Assembly: GCA_030267565.1 (NCBI GenBank)
Contig: BRXU01000002.1
Span: 2,321,001-2,385,000, forward strand
Reading direction: 5' to 3'
DNA length: 64,000 bases
Origin: Pleodorina starrii
Taxonomy: Eukaryota; Chlorophyta; Chlorophyceae; Chlamydomonadales; Volvocaceae
Numbering within the stretch: the first letter of the stretch is position 1; the number at the start of each line of letters is the position of its first letter. Below the pieces are notes generated by a model. It had not been told where the DNA came from. It saw nothing but the letters and a program-made list of their open reading frames with translations, and did no database searches. Both the position numbers and the translations under genes were made by a program. Below, piece by piece: positions 1 to 11,100 of this stretch.

Positions 1-38
1 ATCCATCCGCCCACCCACCCACCCATCCGCCCACCCAC

Positions 39-3000
39 CTGCGCCGCCCGCGCACAGCTCGCAAAGCAGTACTCCGGGTCCGAGGCGATGGCGTCCCAGG
101 CTCCGAAACCATGCCGTACCACCCCCTGCGCCAGCTGCAGGTCGTGCTCCGGCTGCCACCACACCGGCAGCACACCGCGCTTGCCCGCCAGAGCGGGACT
201 GTGCTCCCAGGCAACACCGCAGCCCGAGCCGCCGCCGCTCGCGGCCGCAGCCGCCGAGGCCCGCCGCCCGCCCGCCGACTGCGGCGCCGCGGCCTCTGCT
301 GTTACGTCGGTGGGCGGTGTCGCCAGCTCTGCCAGTCCCCGGGTCAACTGCTCCAGGAGCTCCAGTCGCTGGCGCAGGCGGGTGGCGGACATTGCGGTGA
401 GGACCTGCGGGCGGGGGTATAAAGAGAAATCGCAGCGGAGAAGGAGACGGCGTGAGCGAACGGGGGGGCGGGGAGAGAGGCAAGGGAGGCAGCGGAGGGA
501 GGTGTGCAAGCACTCGCCTACGCCTCAGCACTCGGTCCCTAACAGCCAGCAGCACATGGCACACATCTGCCCACATCTGCGGGCGCCCCGCTGTGCCCTT
601 CACACCAGCATGAGAGAGATACGCGAGGGGTGAGACCAGGCCGTGAAAGGTAGCCCACCTTGCGCACCCCACCCCACCCCACCCCTCCCTCGCCCTTGCT
701 CCCTACCTTGGTAATGCTGCCCTTCTTGCGCCGCTTGCGGGCGCTGCCCTCGCCTCCGCCCTCCGCCGCTCCGGAGCCGCCGCCGCCGCCGCCCGCCGCC
801 TCCCCCGGGGTCTGGCTGTCGTGGCCAGGCCCAGCCGCCGCTGTTGCTCCGAAACCGTTCAATTGGGCCACAGACCACGCAGCAGCAGCACCACGACGTC
901 AGCAGCAGCAGCCGTGCGGCGATGAGGCAGGATAGGGAAGAGAGGGAAGATAGGGGCGCAAGCTCAACCGCAGGCGGAATGGGGAAGGGCGTGCAGAGCG
1001 GGAGGCTGACGGAATGGGTAGTGGGTGCGTCCCAAGACAATGCGGAGAGCCCACAGCTACACTCGAAAAGGAAACAGTGCTGCAAAGGCGCACAGCCGGT
1101 TGCAGCGTAGCTAGATTACTCCGCACTCGCAGCCGGGATGCTGTCCCTGAACCCATGCCTTCCTTTCCGCCCGGTGACGCCCCAGACTCCCCAGGAGACG
1201 CTCCCCGGCTCCCCAGGAGACGCTCCCCTTCGATGCGGTCCTTCATTACCTATCCTACCCACCCACGAAGCACCCACCCTGGGCGGGGCTGGAAGGCGCG
1301 CCTCCAGCTCCCTGCTCCCCTCCGCCCTTGCCGCCACCGCCGCCGCCGTCGCTGTCGGCCCCCTCCTCGTCGCCGCTGTGCTCTCCCGCGGCGCTGTCCC
1401 CATCCGAGCCCGGCTCCGAAACCGCCGCCTCCTCGCCGTCCCCCTCCTCGTCGCTCCCCGCGCCCGCACCGCAGCCGTCAGGCGGCTGCGAGTCACCGCC
1501 GCCGCCGGCTGTCCCCCCCGCCTGCTCCCCTTCCCCAGGTTCTGTGACCGCAGCCGCAGTCGACGCCGTCACCCCGCCTCCTCCCCCTCCTTCAGGGTGT
1601 TGTCCCGGTTGTTCCTGCTGTTCTTCCCCTCCGCCTGCCGGCCCCGAAGGCCCTCCCGTCGCCTGCGCAGCGGCCTCGGTCCCAACCGCGACGGCGGCGG
1701 CGCCCTCCGCCGCGTCCTGCTGCTGCGCCTGCCCCTGCTGCTGCGCGTTGCGGCGGGCGATGTTCTGACAGATGCGGCAGGCACAGCCGGGAGCGTGGCG
1801 GTTGGGCCGCGGCGTCCGCGAGCCGGCTCCGGAACCGTCGTGCCCCTCCGGCCCGAGCAGCTCGTCCACCTCCGCTAGCACGTCCCGGAGGGCCTGACGG
1901 GTTTCGGAGCCGGAGGCGGTAGGACGGGGGGCGACCGGGCCATTCGGGAACGCGGGCAGGGGCAGGGGCAGGGGCAGGATTCCGTCAGTCCCGACATTGG
2001 CGCCACGCACCAGACAACCGCAACCAAACGGGCCACAACCAGCCACCCGGCTGGCGATAGCGAAACCCGGTCGTGCTCGCACCTGCTGTATCCCCACTGC
2101 GCTCTTGGCCGCCAGCCGGGGGCAGTGCTCCCGCGCCAACGACACGAGCTCCCCCAGCGCCGCCGCGGAGGGCGACACGGCGGCGTGACCTCCCCCTCCT
2201 CCACCACCACCACCACCACCACCAGCCCCAGCACCAGGATCGCCACTCCTGCTCGGCCCGGTTCCGTCGCCCGCCGCCGCGGCGGCGGCTGCCTCGTCGC
2301 CCGCCGCGGCGGGCTCCGCGCCAGGCGCCGGCGTCGCCGCCGCCGCTGCCGCGGCGACGTGCGGCAAGCCGAAGCGCATGAGCAGCCCCAGCACCTCCTG
2401 CCGGTCCTTCTTCGACCAAACCTCCGCCTTCTCGGCCGCGGCCTTGCCGCGCGCGCCGCCGCCCGCCGCACCCGCCGCCGCGCCTGCCGCCGTGGCGGCG
2501 CCGCCGCCGCCTCCCGCCTGTCGCGACTTGCGCGGCGTCTTGGCGCCCTCCCCCGCGGCCCCAGACGCCACCGTACCCGAGTCCGCCTCCACCTGCCGTA
2601 TCGCCTTCAACAGCAGGTCGCAAAGCCGCCGCACGCGCGGTGTCAGCACCTGGCCGTCAGGCCATACATACGACGGCGGCGGCGCGTCGGTGGCGCCGTC
2701 GGGTGCCGCCCCGCCGGCTGCCACGGCGGTGTCATCCCCCCCGCCGCTGCCTTCGGTCCCGGATGCTGCCGCCGCCGCCGCCGCATCGCCTGCCGGCGGC
2801 TCCTTTCCTGCTGCCGCTGCCGCCGCCGCTGCCGAGCCAGTCGAAGCCGCCAGCTCGCGCATCCTTGCTTGTGTCGCCTCCTGAGGACAAACGGGTGTTC
2901 GATGCGCAGGCAGGCATGTAAGATGCGAAGGGGCGAAGTAACGAAATGGGCTTTGCCGCTCACAACGGCCACACGGCGCTGCCTGCCCGGAGGGCCGCCG

Positions 3001-5805
3001 GCAGCGACCGCCCACGCAAGGCTGCTGCCCACCGCGGCGGCTCCTGCCCCCAACCCCTCCCTTCCTTCTCGCCACTGTGGAACCCGGCAGTGGCTCGTCC
3101 CTTCCGTCGCCCTAACACACACGCACGCCTCCCAGATTCTCAGCCCCCGCCACCAGCCACCAACCAAGGCAGGTATCCTCCAGCCAACCACTCCTGGCAT
3201 GCGCCCCCAAGCTTATGGCCCCCAGCCCCCAGCCACGCGCCTTGGCGGGCAGCCCCCCACCCCACCCCACCCCGCCCCGGCCACCTCACCCTGGCGGCCT
3301 TGAACACCGGCAGGAAGTCGGGGTCTGAAAAGATGGCGTCGTACTCGCCGTACCCGGTGCGGTACATCCCGCGCAGCAGCGCCAGGTCGCAGTCGGCGTT
3401 CCACCAGGTGGCGGGCGGGGAGCGGTCCGTCATGGCGGCGAGAAGCTGCCGGAACCTGGCCAGGACCTGCGTAGCCGCCACACCGCGAGGCAAAAGGTTT
3501 ATGGTTTAAAACATGGTTTATGATACCACGACGAAAGGGCAGGTCTGTTCTGGGTTTGTTGCTGTCCTTGATGCCATCGATGTTACAGACTTGATAATGT
3601 GGCCTCCAGAATCCAAACCCGCCCTGGGAAGGGCAGAGCCAGCGGGCCAGCTGGCCGGGCACTGCACTGCACTGCACTGCAGCGGAGACGACGGGTTAAG
3701 CTCGCGCTGCCCCCACACCTATACACGTGAGGGGCACCTATACGGTACCCATGAGGGCCACCTCTTCCTCCCCTGGAGCTCACCCTTCGGTGAACAACAC
3801 AGAATCAGCTCCGCCCCGCCCCGGCGCTCGCCCTCTCCCGCCTGCTCCGTACAAACGACCTAACGACCCCCGCGCGCATAGCCCGGCGTGCCCTCCCCTC
3901 CCCACACACACATACACACACCCATCCTCCCCCCCTCCCCGTCCCCCGCCCCGCCCCCGCCCGGCGCCCACCTCCGGCTGCTGCTGCATCGCCTGCATGC
4001 ATGTGTTGAAGTCGGTCAGGTTGCGCAGCCGGCCCATCAGCCAGCGGCTGCCCTTGTCCAGCTGAGCCGCCCAACGAACGAGCCGCCGACGTATCCACCG
4101 ACCGACCGACACCGATCCATCCATCCATCAAATGATGATGACGCACGGCACGGGGCGCCAGCAGGGATCACGCCAGGGCCCGGGGGTACACCATCCCATC
4201 ATTCAGTCGTCATTCAGTCGTCAGTCCAAGGCAGTGGAGGGCAGCGGAACGCAGCGGAACAATCGTGTCGTGTCCGCGGAGGGAGGCAGAGCAGCTGGAA
4301 GGCACAGGCGGTCACTGCTAGTCGCTTTCAAGGTCCTTATTCCCCCCCACACATTGACCGTGGCCTGGGAAGCCGACACCCCACAGGCCCGCCCCCACCC
4401 CACCTCATACCTTTGGCCACGGCGGCCCCGGCGTGGTGAGGTCCCCCAGTTGCGCCACCGGCTGCAGCAGTGAGTCCAGGAAGGCCGCGTCCCCTGGGTC
4501 GGCCGTGTGGGCCCGCAGCGCCTGCAGCAGGTGCCACACCGCCCGCTCCACCTCGCCGGCGGTGCGGACCTGCTTGGCCTTAGTCAGCCGGCAGAAGTTG
4601 AGGTGGATCTGGTGGGGGGGGGAGGGAAGGGAAGGGGGGGCGAGAGGTTGGGGGCCAGGGGGCTGTGGGGGTGGCGCCGACGGATTGCGGCCGGTGCGGA
4701 GGTGCAAGAGCTCGACAAGGCAAGGCGGAGACCGCGCTCGGCCTCCGCGTATTTGTCTTGGAGGCGGGCGGGGGCGGGGGGAAGAGGGCGACACGGACGT
4801 TGTCACTTGGGGTGCCGTTTGAGGAGGTCGTGGACGACCTCAACCGCACCGCACCGCACCGCACTGGAAGCCTCGCGGGCTGTTCGCGCAAGGGGGGTAG
4901 GGTCTAAGGGCTTAGGGCTGTTGTAGGGTTATCGGGCTTACCGGAACAGCGGTCTCAAAACACGTATGGCCACGGAAACCCCTCCCGGCAGGCAGTTGCA
5001 GTTGCAGCAGCAGTTGCAGCTGCGGCCCTCCCGATGCCGCGCGAGCTCTAGGCTGCACCGCCAACCCCCCCCCGCCGCGGCCGCAGCCGGCTGGCTGTGA
5101 ACCGCCCGCCGGCTGGCTGCAACCCCCACGCACGCACGCACGCATCCGCGCATCCACGCGCACCCCCCCCCCGCCGCCGCCGCGCACCTCCCTCCAGCGG
5201 CCCACGCCAAACATGATGAACGCCTGGCGCACCCCCTGACGCTCCACCAGCAGCCAAGGGACCTGTCAGGTGCAAGGCCCGGGGAAGTCGGGGGTCGGGT
5301 TAACGTCTGGAGGGTGTTGTTGTTGTGGGCTGGCTGGCCGAACGGCTGGCGGGGGCACGGCTGTGCGGCGGCAAGCTGCGCATACATACGATGGGAATGT
5401 GATGGGCGCGCGGTGGACAGACAGGGGAAACACGTCGCGCGGACTGGGGGGTTGCGGGCTCCCAGGCTCGACACGGAACCGGGGCCGGGGGATGAGGGCC
5501 AGGAAGGCGAGAGCCGCGTGGCAGGATTTGGGAAGGTGACGAGAGGCAGCGAAAAGCCGTGTCGGGCACCTCATTTAGCCAAGACGAGGCAAGACAAGAG
5601 TAATAATAGTCCAACTAACATGCGGTTCTGACGCCGGCTTTCCGGGCACCCAAGCGTCCGCAAGGTCTCCCCACGGCGTGCGGGATGCCTCCCGTGTGAA
5701 ACGTACCCGCGGAGGCTCGCCGCCTGATTGGGCGGCTGCAACGGCCACAAGAGCATCCTCCGTTCTGGCTCTCTTTGGGCTGCGTTCGTCCTCAGGTTCG
5801 CTCAT
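39..5805 (-). CDS. Helicase-less CHD6-9-like chromatin protein, C-terminal half type (3' end beyond window)
   Basis: Nine exons fit in frame: 5707-5805, 5188-5262, 4411-4608, 3972-4061, 3290-3466, 2083-2880, 1278-1893, 707-840, 39-404; the gene continues past the left edge (about 851 residues visible). It starts at ATG 5805 with an acidic/basic, NLS-like N-terminus (SPKRAR). The segments then run in the order known from the region after the helicase in animal CHD6-9/Kismet proteins: a SANT-like stretch ending FGVGRW (residues 34-58), helical linkers, a WW...GYG module (W175-W176, WWNADCDLALLRGMYRTGYG), a WP...LTPRVRRL segment, and a W-(S/T)-(K/R)-(K/R) segment followed by FGLPHV. No chromodomain or SNF2 ATPase is present; GLE1 lies directly upstream. 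A Cys motif HAPGCACRIC lies at residues 512-521, and a second WW...GFG module (LPVWWQPEHDLQLAQGVVRH) in the last visible exon. A role in chromatin is inferred from similarity only. An exon could be missed between 4608 and 5188. Confidence 0.72.
3467..3971 (-). repeat. Intron of the CHD-like gene with an AT-richer insert carrying a dispersed repeat
   Basis: The intron between exons 3972-4061 and 3290-3466 holds an AT-richer block at about 3490-3620, then GAAGGGCAGAGCCAGCGGG and a run of TGCAC repeats to about 3680. Related copies of the GAAAGGG-AGAGCCAGCGGG core occur near 21985 and 51555. This suggests a small interspersed element inserted in the intron. No coding potential was seen. Confidence 0.4.
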
Positions 5806-8193
5806 ATCGCAAAGGCTTTCAGAGTATAATTGGACAGCTGCAGGCTACGGTTGCCACCGTGTGCATATTGCAGCTGGTCCAAGAAGCTACACTTGCCGTG
5901 TCAAAACATGTGATTCAAAAGGCATAGGCAGGGTCTTCTGGAAAAAGGGCGTGCAGCTTCTGCTATTTCTCTGATGCAAAGGTGTGAACGTATAGAAGCT
6001 GGATATCTCTCCAGCAATACATCAAAAAAATTCTTGGCCAAGTGTAACGAGGCCCCAATGAAGGATGACGATGCTCAGGTTGTTGGCGCTTTTGCATCAG
6101 CGGCATGAGACTCTTTCAGTTATTTCAGTTATTTGCTATGTAAAGTTTTTTCGTAAAATTTGTTACAATGGTCTGGCTGCTTTGGTCGTTGCAAGGCTCG
6201 TCGAAGGGATCGACATGATTTCAATTGCCAACTTTCAACGGAATCCGGGATGTTTCAAAGCGGTATTCTCGCTCAATCCAACATCATTCCATACATAACC
6301 ATTGTTGGTTGTTAAGATCGTGATCGACAACACGCGAGCTTAACATATGAGCAGGTAACTGGGCCCCCTGCTACCCTGTCTCCGGGGGACCAAAGGTTGC
6401 ACGTAAAACTGAGACCGCCAGGATCTATGGTACAAACATTCGTGAGCTCACGTTGCCACAAATTGCGCACAGCAACCTATCTGTTATGGCGTTTTGTCCG
6501 TTAGCACGATAGGTACGGATAGCATGTCGCATCCAGGCATTCAGGTCGCAGCAATGGAATTCCTCTTCAGATACCAACCGCAGTGCAGTCCTACAAACCA
6601 TGGTCCCGGACGTGGCGCGTCCGTAGCCCGCTATGTGCATTAATGCGAGTTTTGCACGAAACGCAGTGCTCACACACATTAAGTACGCGTTTCACAGACG
6701 TCCAAAATGATCGTGTTACCATACGGATGAACGAAACGGACGCGTTGAGAGGGATAAAGCCTTGAGGCGGACAAATCGCCTGCAGGGCAATGACCCCCAT
6801 GGCCCATGGGACCGCGCCGATTTTCGTTTCTCAAGATCCGCAGGATATCTTTGGTTCGACCCCAACACGGCGGTGCAACTCAGGACCTTCACTACCGGTA
6901 ACGAGTTCACGGGATCCGTCCTGGTTGGATCAGAGAGATCAACGCCACTTGGGGCTGGAAACTGCATAACCAGCTTACGGTACGCTTGACCCACAGTCGA
7001 GTCAAGCCAACTCTACACATCGGTGCAGAGCACGGACGTCAAGACCGCTCACAGCGGGCACTGCTACCGTGGCGAGGACGGCACCCCTTGCCACAAGCCC
7101 TGTCCAGACGAAAGGAAACCCGGGATGCATCCCGGGCGGCCGCAGGCGCGCGGTGGCCCACTCGGCGGCGGGGCGGGGAGAAAACCCAACCCCCCTCGAC
7201 TCTTGTGTCGCATGCCACTGCGTGCCTACCCTACCCTACCCTACCCTACCCTTCGCGCCCAATCCGCTCCGGACAGCCCAGGCCAGGCCGGGCCGACCCG
7301 TCCCCGCGCGCGACCCCTTTCGCGCGCACGCATCACGCACACTTCCGCATCGCCGAACCCAATCCACTGCGGAATTCACTGCCGACTTGCAGATCAGGGG
7401 ATCACGTGTGCGGATGGCCTCCGCGACCCGGTGTATGCAGGTGCTGCCCGTACTGCCCGTACTAGCTGCTGACCCACGAAGGTCATGTACACCCCCCCTT
7501 TACTTGCGACATCGTCCAGGGAGGGGAGGGGAGGGGTCAGGGACAACCTGGCCGGGACACACACACACACACACCACTGCAACCACTACCGTATTACCAC
7601 CACGAATGCTCCTACGTTATCGAACCATCGGATGCGCACACGGGTTATGGCGGGCCGCGACCGCGTCAGTCCGCCCACTGCCGAGTGCCGAGCCCTCTGT
7701 TTGGGGACAGTCTGGGAGACTTGGCAGAGGGTGGCCTGGTTTCGGACCCTTGTCCGGGTGGTCTCTCCACCGCTGCGCCACAACGTCAGCGCCACTGCCA
7801 GACACGCCAGCTGCTGCCGTATGCCGTCGGGAGCCGCCGCCCTTCCCCCAGCCCCCACTTCACCCACCCAACGGAGGTCCACCGCTTACGGCAGCTGGAT
7901 AAGCGGTTACTGCTGCTAATACACACGATCACCACCACAATCCACCACCCCTCTGGAGAGCAAGCGAGACGTGGCTCTCTCCTTTGCGCCCTCCACCACA
8001 ACCCCTCAATCCTCAAACAATATCGACACCCACCCCCGCCCCGCCCCCGCCCCGCCCACCAGACCACACAACACCCTACTGTGCATCGCCCACGCCCACA
8101 CCCACACCCACACCCACACCCACGCCCACACCCACGCCTTCGCCCACACCCACGCCCACGCTGCGATCTTCTCTGTTGCCCACGCTGCCGCCC
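5806..8193. other. Intergenic: CHD-like 5' side and GLE1 3' side
   Basis: No gene is recognised here. The stretch next to the CHD-like start (5806-7000) is clearly less GC-rich than the genes and holds only short ORFs. One of them, 6591-6800 on the minus strand, contains a C2H2-finger-like pattern (see findings). A (CTACC)5 run lies at 7226-7251, and a (CA)n run at about 7558-7574. The part beside 8193 should include the GLE1 3' UTR; the nearest TGTAA on the minus strand is at 6162-6166, about 2 kb from the stop, so the true poly(A) site is unclear. Confidence 0.5.
8087..8161. repeat. CACCCA/CGCCCA short tandem repeat in the GLE1 3' UTR
   Basis: About twelve imperfect copies of a 6-bp unit (CCCACA, variant CCCACG) lie only 33 bases beyond the GLE1 stop codon. 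The transcript sense is G/U-rich (GUGGGU). Confidence 0.85.
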
Positions 8194-11100
8194 TCACGCG
8201 CGGTTTCCCTCCATCGAGGAGATGTCGAAGGCGGGCATGTTGCGTCCCTCGGGTGGCTTGCGGTACAGCCCATCCGCCACGTAGCTGTCCAGGAGAGTGG
8301 CCAGTGCGCCGATGTCGTCACCCGCCGCCGCCCGCAGTGCCGGCAGGAACTCGCGCTGCATGGCGGACAGCAGCTTCACAAACTGGCCGCGGAACCTGCA
8401 GGCAGGCAAGGTAGGGCAGGATGGGGCAGGGGGGACGGGGGGCAGACAAGGGCAGCCAACTCGTTACCGGGTTGCAATTGCTCCCGAGGACAGGACACGG
8501 CATCCCACGCGCTAGGAACGCCCCGGCCTCGGGAGCAACTCCCATAACATGACACACGCTACTGCTACTGCGTATGACATATGGCACGTGGCGACACGCG
8601 GCAGGGACCAGGGCCCCTTGCTCCTAGGCTCCGGCTCGTGGGCAGCGGCACCAGCGTCCGGCCCTCCCGCCCTCCCTCCCTCTCTCTCAAGCTCCCACCC
8701 ACCCACCCACCCAGCCACCCACCTGAGGTGCAGCGAGTATCCGGCGACCCTCAGCACCGCAATGAGCGCCTTGGCCGTGAAGCGGTCCGCCGGCAGCTGG
8801 TTGAGAGCGCGAGCCAGGTAGGACCAGGCGTGATGCACACCGTGGCGGTTGGGCTCATCCACCTGCGACCACCACCACCAGTACCAGTACCACCACCACC
8901 ACCACCACGGCAAGACGACATCGGCAGCAGCATCACGACATCAGCGGCAGCAGCCGCAGCAGCCGCCCCATCACACAACCAGCAGCGCCAGCCGCAGCGG
9001 CAAATGTCATTCACGAAAAGCGCAGTCTTTCAGGTTTCCCCGACGGAAACAGGCAGTGTCCCTGCGCGCGCGCGTCCCCTCCCTGCCGCCAGGGAAAACG
9101 TTCCCCGCGCAGCCGCGACGGCAGTGGGACTGGGCCGACGCGACGGGAGGGCCGGGAGGTGGTGTGTGGGCGGGGTGGCGCATAAGGGATGATACCGCAG
9201 CGGAGGAACGGAGGCACCCCTAAGTTGCTTCCCTCCCAGCGGCGGCCCGTGCCAAGCACGACCCCGCAACCTGTGAACTTTCTTTCTGCCACCTGCCGTA
9301 CCGCTGTAGCGAGGTGCCGTACCCACCTGCATGATTGCGCCGTACAGCAGCATGATGCCCTCCACCCGGCGGATGTACTCCTCGGGGCTCTCAAACACTT
9401 TGCCGGATGCGGCCGAGGGGTCGTCCTGCTCCTCGAAGCCCATGCCCCTGAACACAACAACAACAGCAGCACAGCGCACGGCACAGGGCACAGCAGCACA
9501 CGACACCACACCGCAGCGGCGGCGGCGGCAGCGGCGGTGATGGCAGCGGCGGTCACTGCCACAGTAACCCCATCCCCATTCCTGCAGCTGCAGCGGCGCC
9601 GGGTTCGCTGCACGGCGCCCCGCGCCGCGCCGCGCCGCTCCCTCCCCACCCACCCTCCCTCCACTTCGCGCCGGCACCGCGCGCCGTGCCATGCACCGAG
9701 GCGCGCGGGCGCAGGCAGGCCGCCGTGCCGCCCTCTTTGACCGACACAGCCAGTCCTGTCCAGTCCAGAACTCAACTGCAATCGCACTCCACCCCCACTC
9801 CACTCCTGTGTCCTGTCCCGCCCTGCCCTGCCTTCACCGCGGCACTCCCCACCTGTAGTAGGCGTTGTTGGATATCTTGGCTGGGTCGTGCACGTAGGAC
9901 CTCGGGATGGCCAGCGGGCAGGTCTTCTGTATGAGCGCTATGAGCAGGTCCAGCAGGTCGGGGAACACGGACGACACCTTGACCGCCACCAGAGACAGCG
10001 GGAAGGCGGCCTTGTTGTTCAGCTGCGGGAGGGGAGGGGGGTGAAGGGGGGTGATGGGGGGTGAAGAGGGGTACAGCGGTAGCGGTCGGGAGAGGGGGTT
10101 AAGAAGGAAGATACCGCAGGGAAGGGGGGGAGAGGGAGGAGCTGTCGGGGATGAAGGGAGAGGGGTGAAGAGAAGAAAAGCAGGCTTTTGTTCTTCTTCG
10201 TCTTTATCTTCTTCTTCTGCCGCTGTTTGTCGTATACCTGTACGAGCTCGTGCTGTTTGATGACCTTGTTGCAGAACGTCAGCATCCCGAAGGTGCGCCA
10301 GGGGCCCTGCAGGCCGCTCAACAGGGTGTACACGTCCTGGCACTTGACCTGGACCTGGGGGGGGGGAGGGGGTTGGGGGAAGGGGAGGGGATCATCGCGA
10401 CAAAATGATACCGCCCCCACCCTCCGACGGCGCAGTGACGGCGCACTGGAACCCAGCGGCCCGAGACAGCACGCGGCTCCTGCCAAACGCAGCTGACACG
10501 GTACCTTGGAACCCTCAAGGTGACAGCCGGAGCGAGGCCGCCCTTACTCACTCCAACGTACCTGTCACCTGAGCCCCAGTAACACAGCTATAGCAGATGT
10601 GTGAGCCATATCGTCCTCCCCTCTCCCGTCCCCCCGGCCCCCGGGGCCCCCCGCACCTGGTTTTGCGTGCCACAGATCTGCTGCACATGTACCGTGAGCT
10701 TCTTCTCGATTTCCCTCCGCTGCTTCTTGGCGGCCTCGTCCCCCAGCAGCGGCGCCACCGCCGACTGCGCCTCCGCCAGGCGGGCAGCCAGATGGGAGGA
10801 CTGATGGGCCGCAGCGGCAGAGACGCGCACGCAGGGGTGCGCCTGGCCCTGGGGGGCGCACATGGCACGACACGACATGACACGACACGACAGGAAACGA
10901 CCCGCGGGTCATTCAGGAGGAGGCGGGAAGCGGGTCAGGAGGCGGAGCAGGGGGAGGCGGGTGGCGGGAGGCGGGTAACGAGTAACGCGACGTAACGTGC
11001 AGGTCGGGATTCGGGTCCCGGGAGGGGGGTAGAGACGAGGGGGCGGGCGGGCTGGGGCGGGCGGGCGGGGGCGGGCGGGCGGGGGCATTTTGCGGCATTC

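Noticed and set aside
6848..6862. GGTTCGACCCC as a tRNA B-box
   Set aside because: No matching A-box or cloverleaf could be drawn around it.
7226..7251. CCCTA repeats as telomeric DNA
   Set aside because: The unit is the pentamer CTACC, not the algal TTTTAGGG complement; only five copies; ordinary microsatellite.
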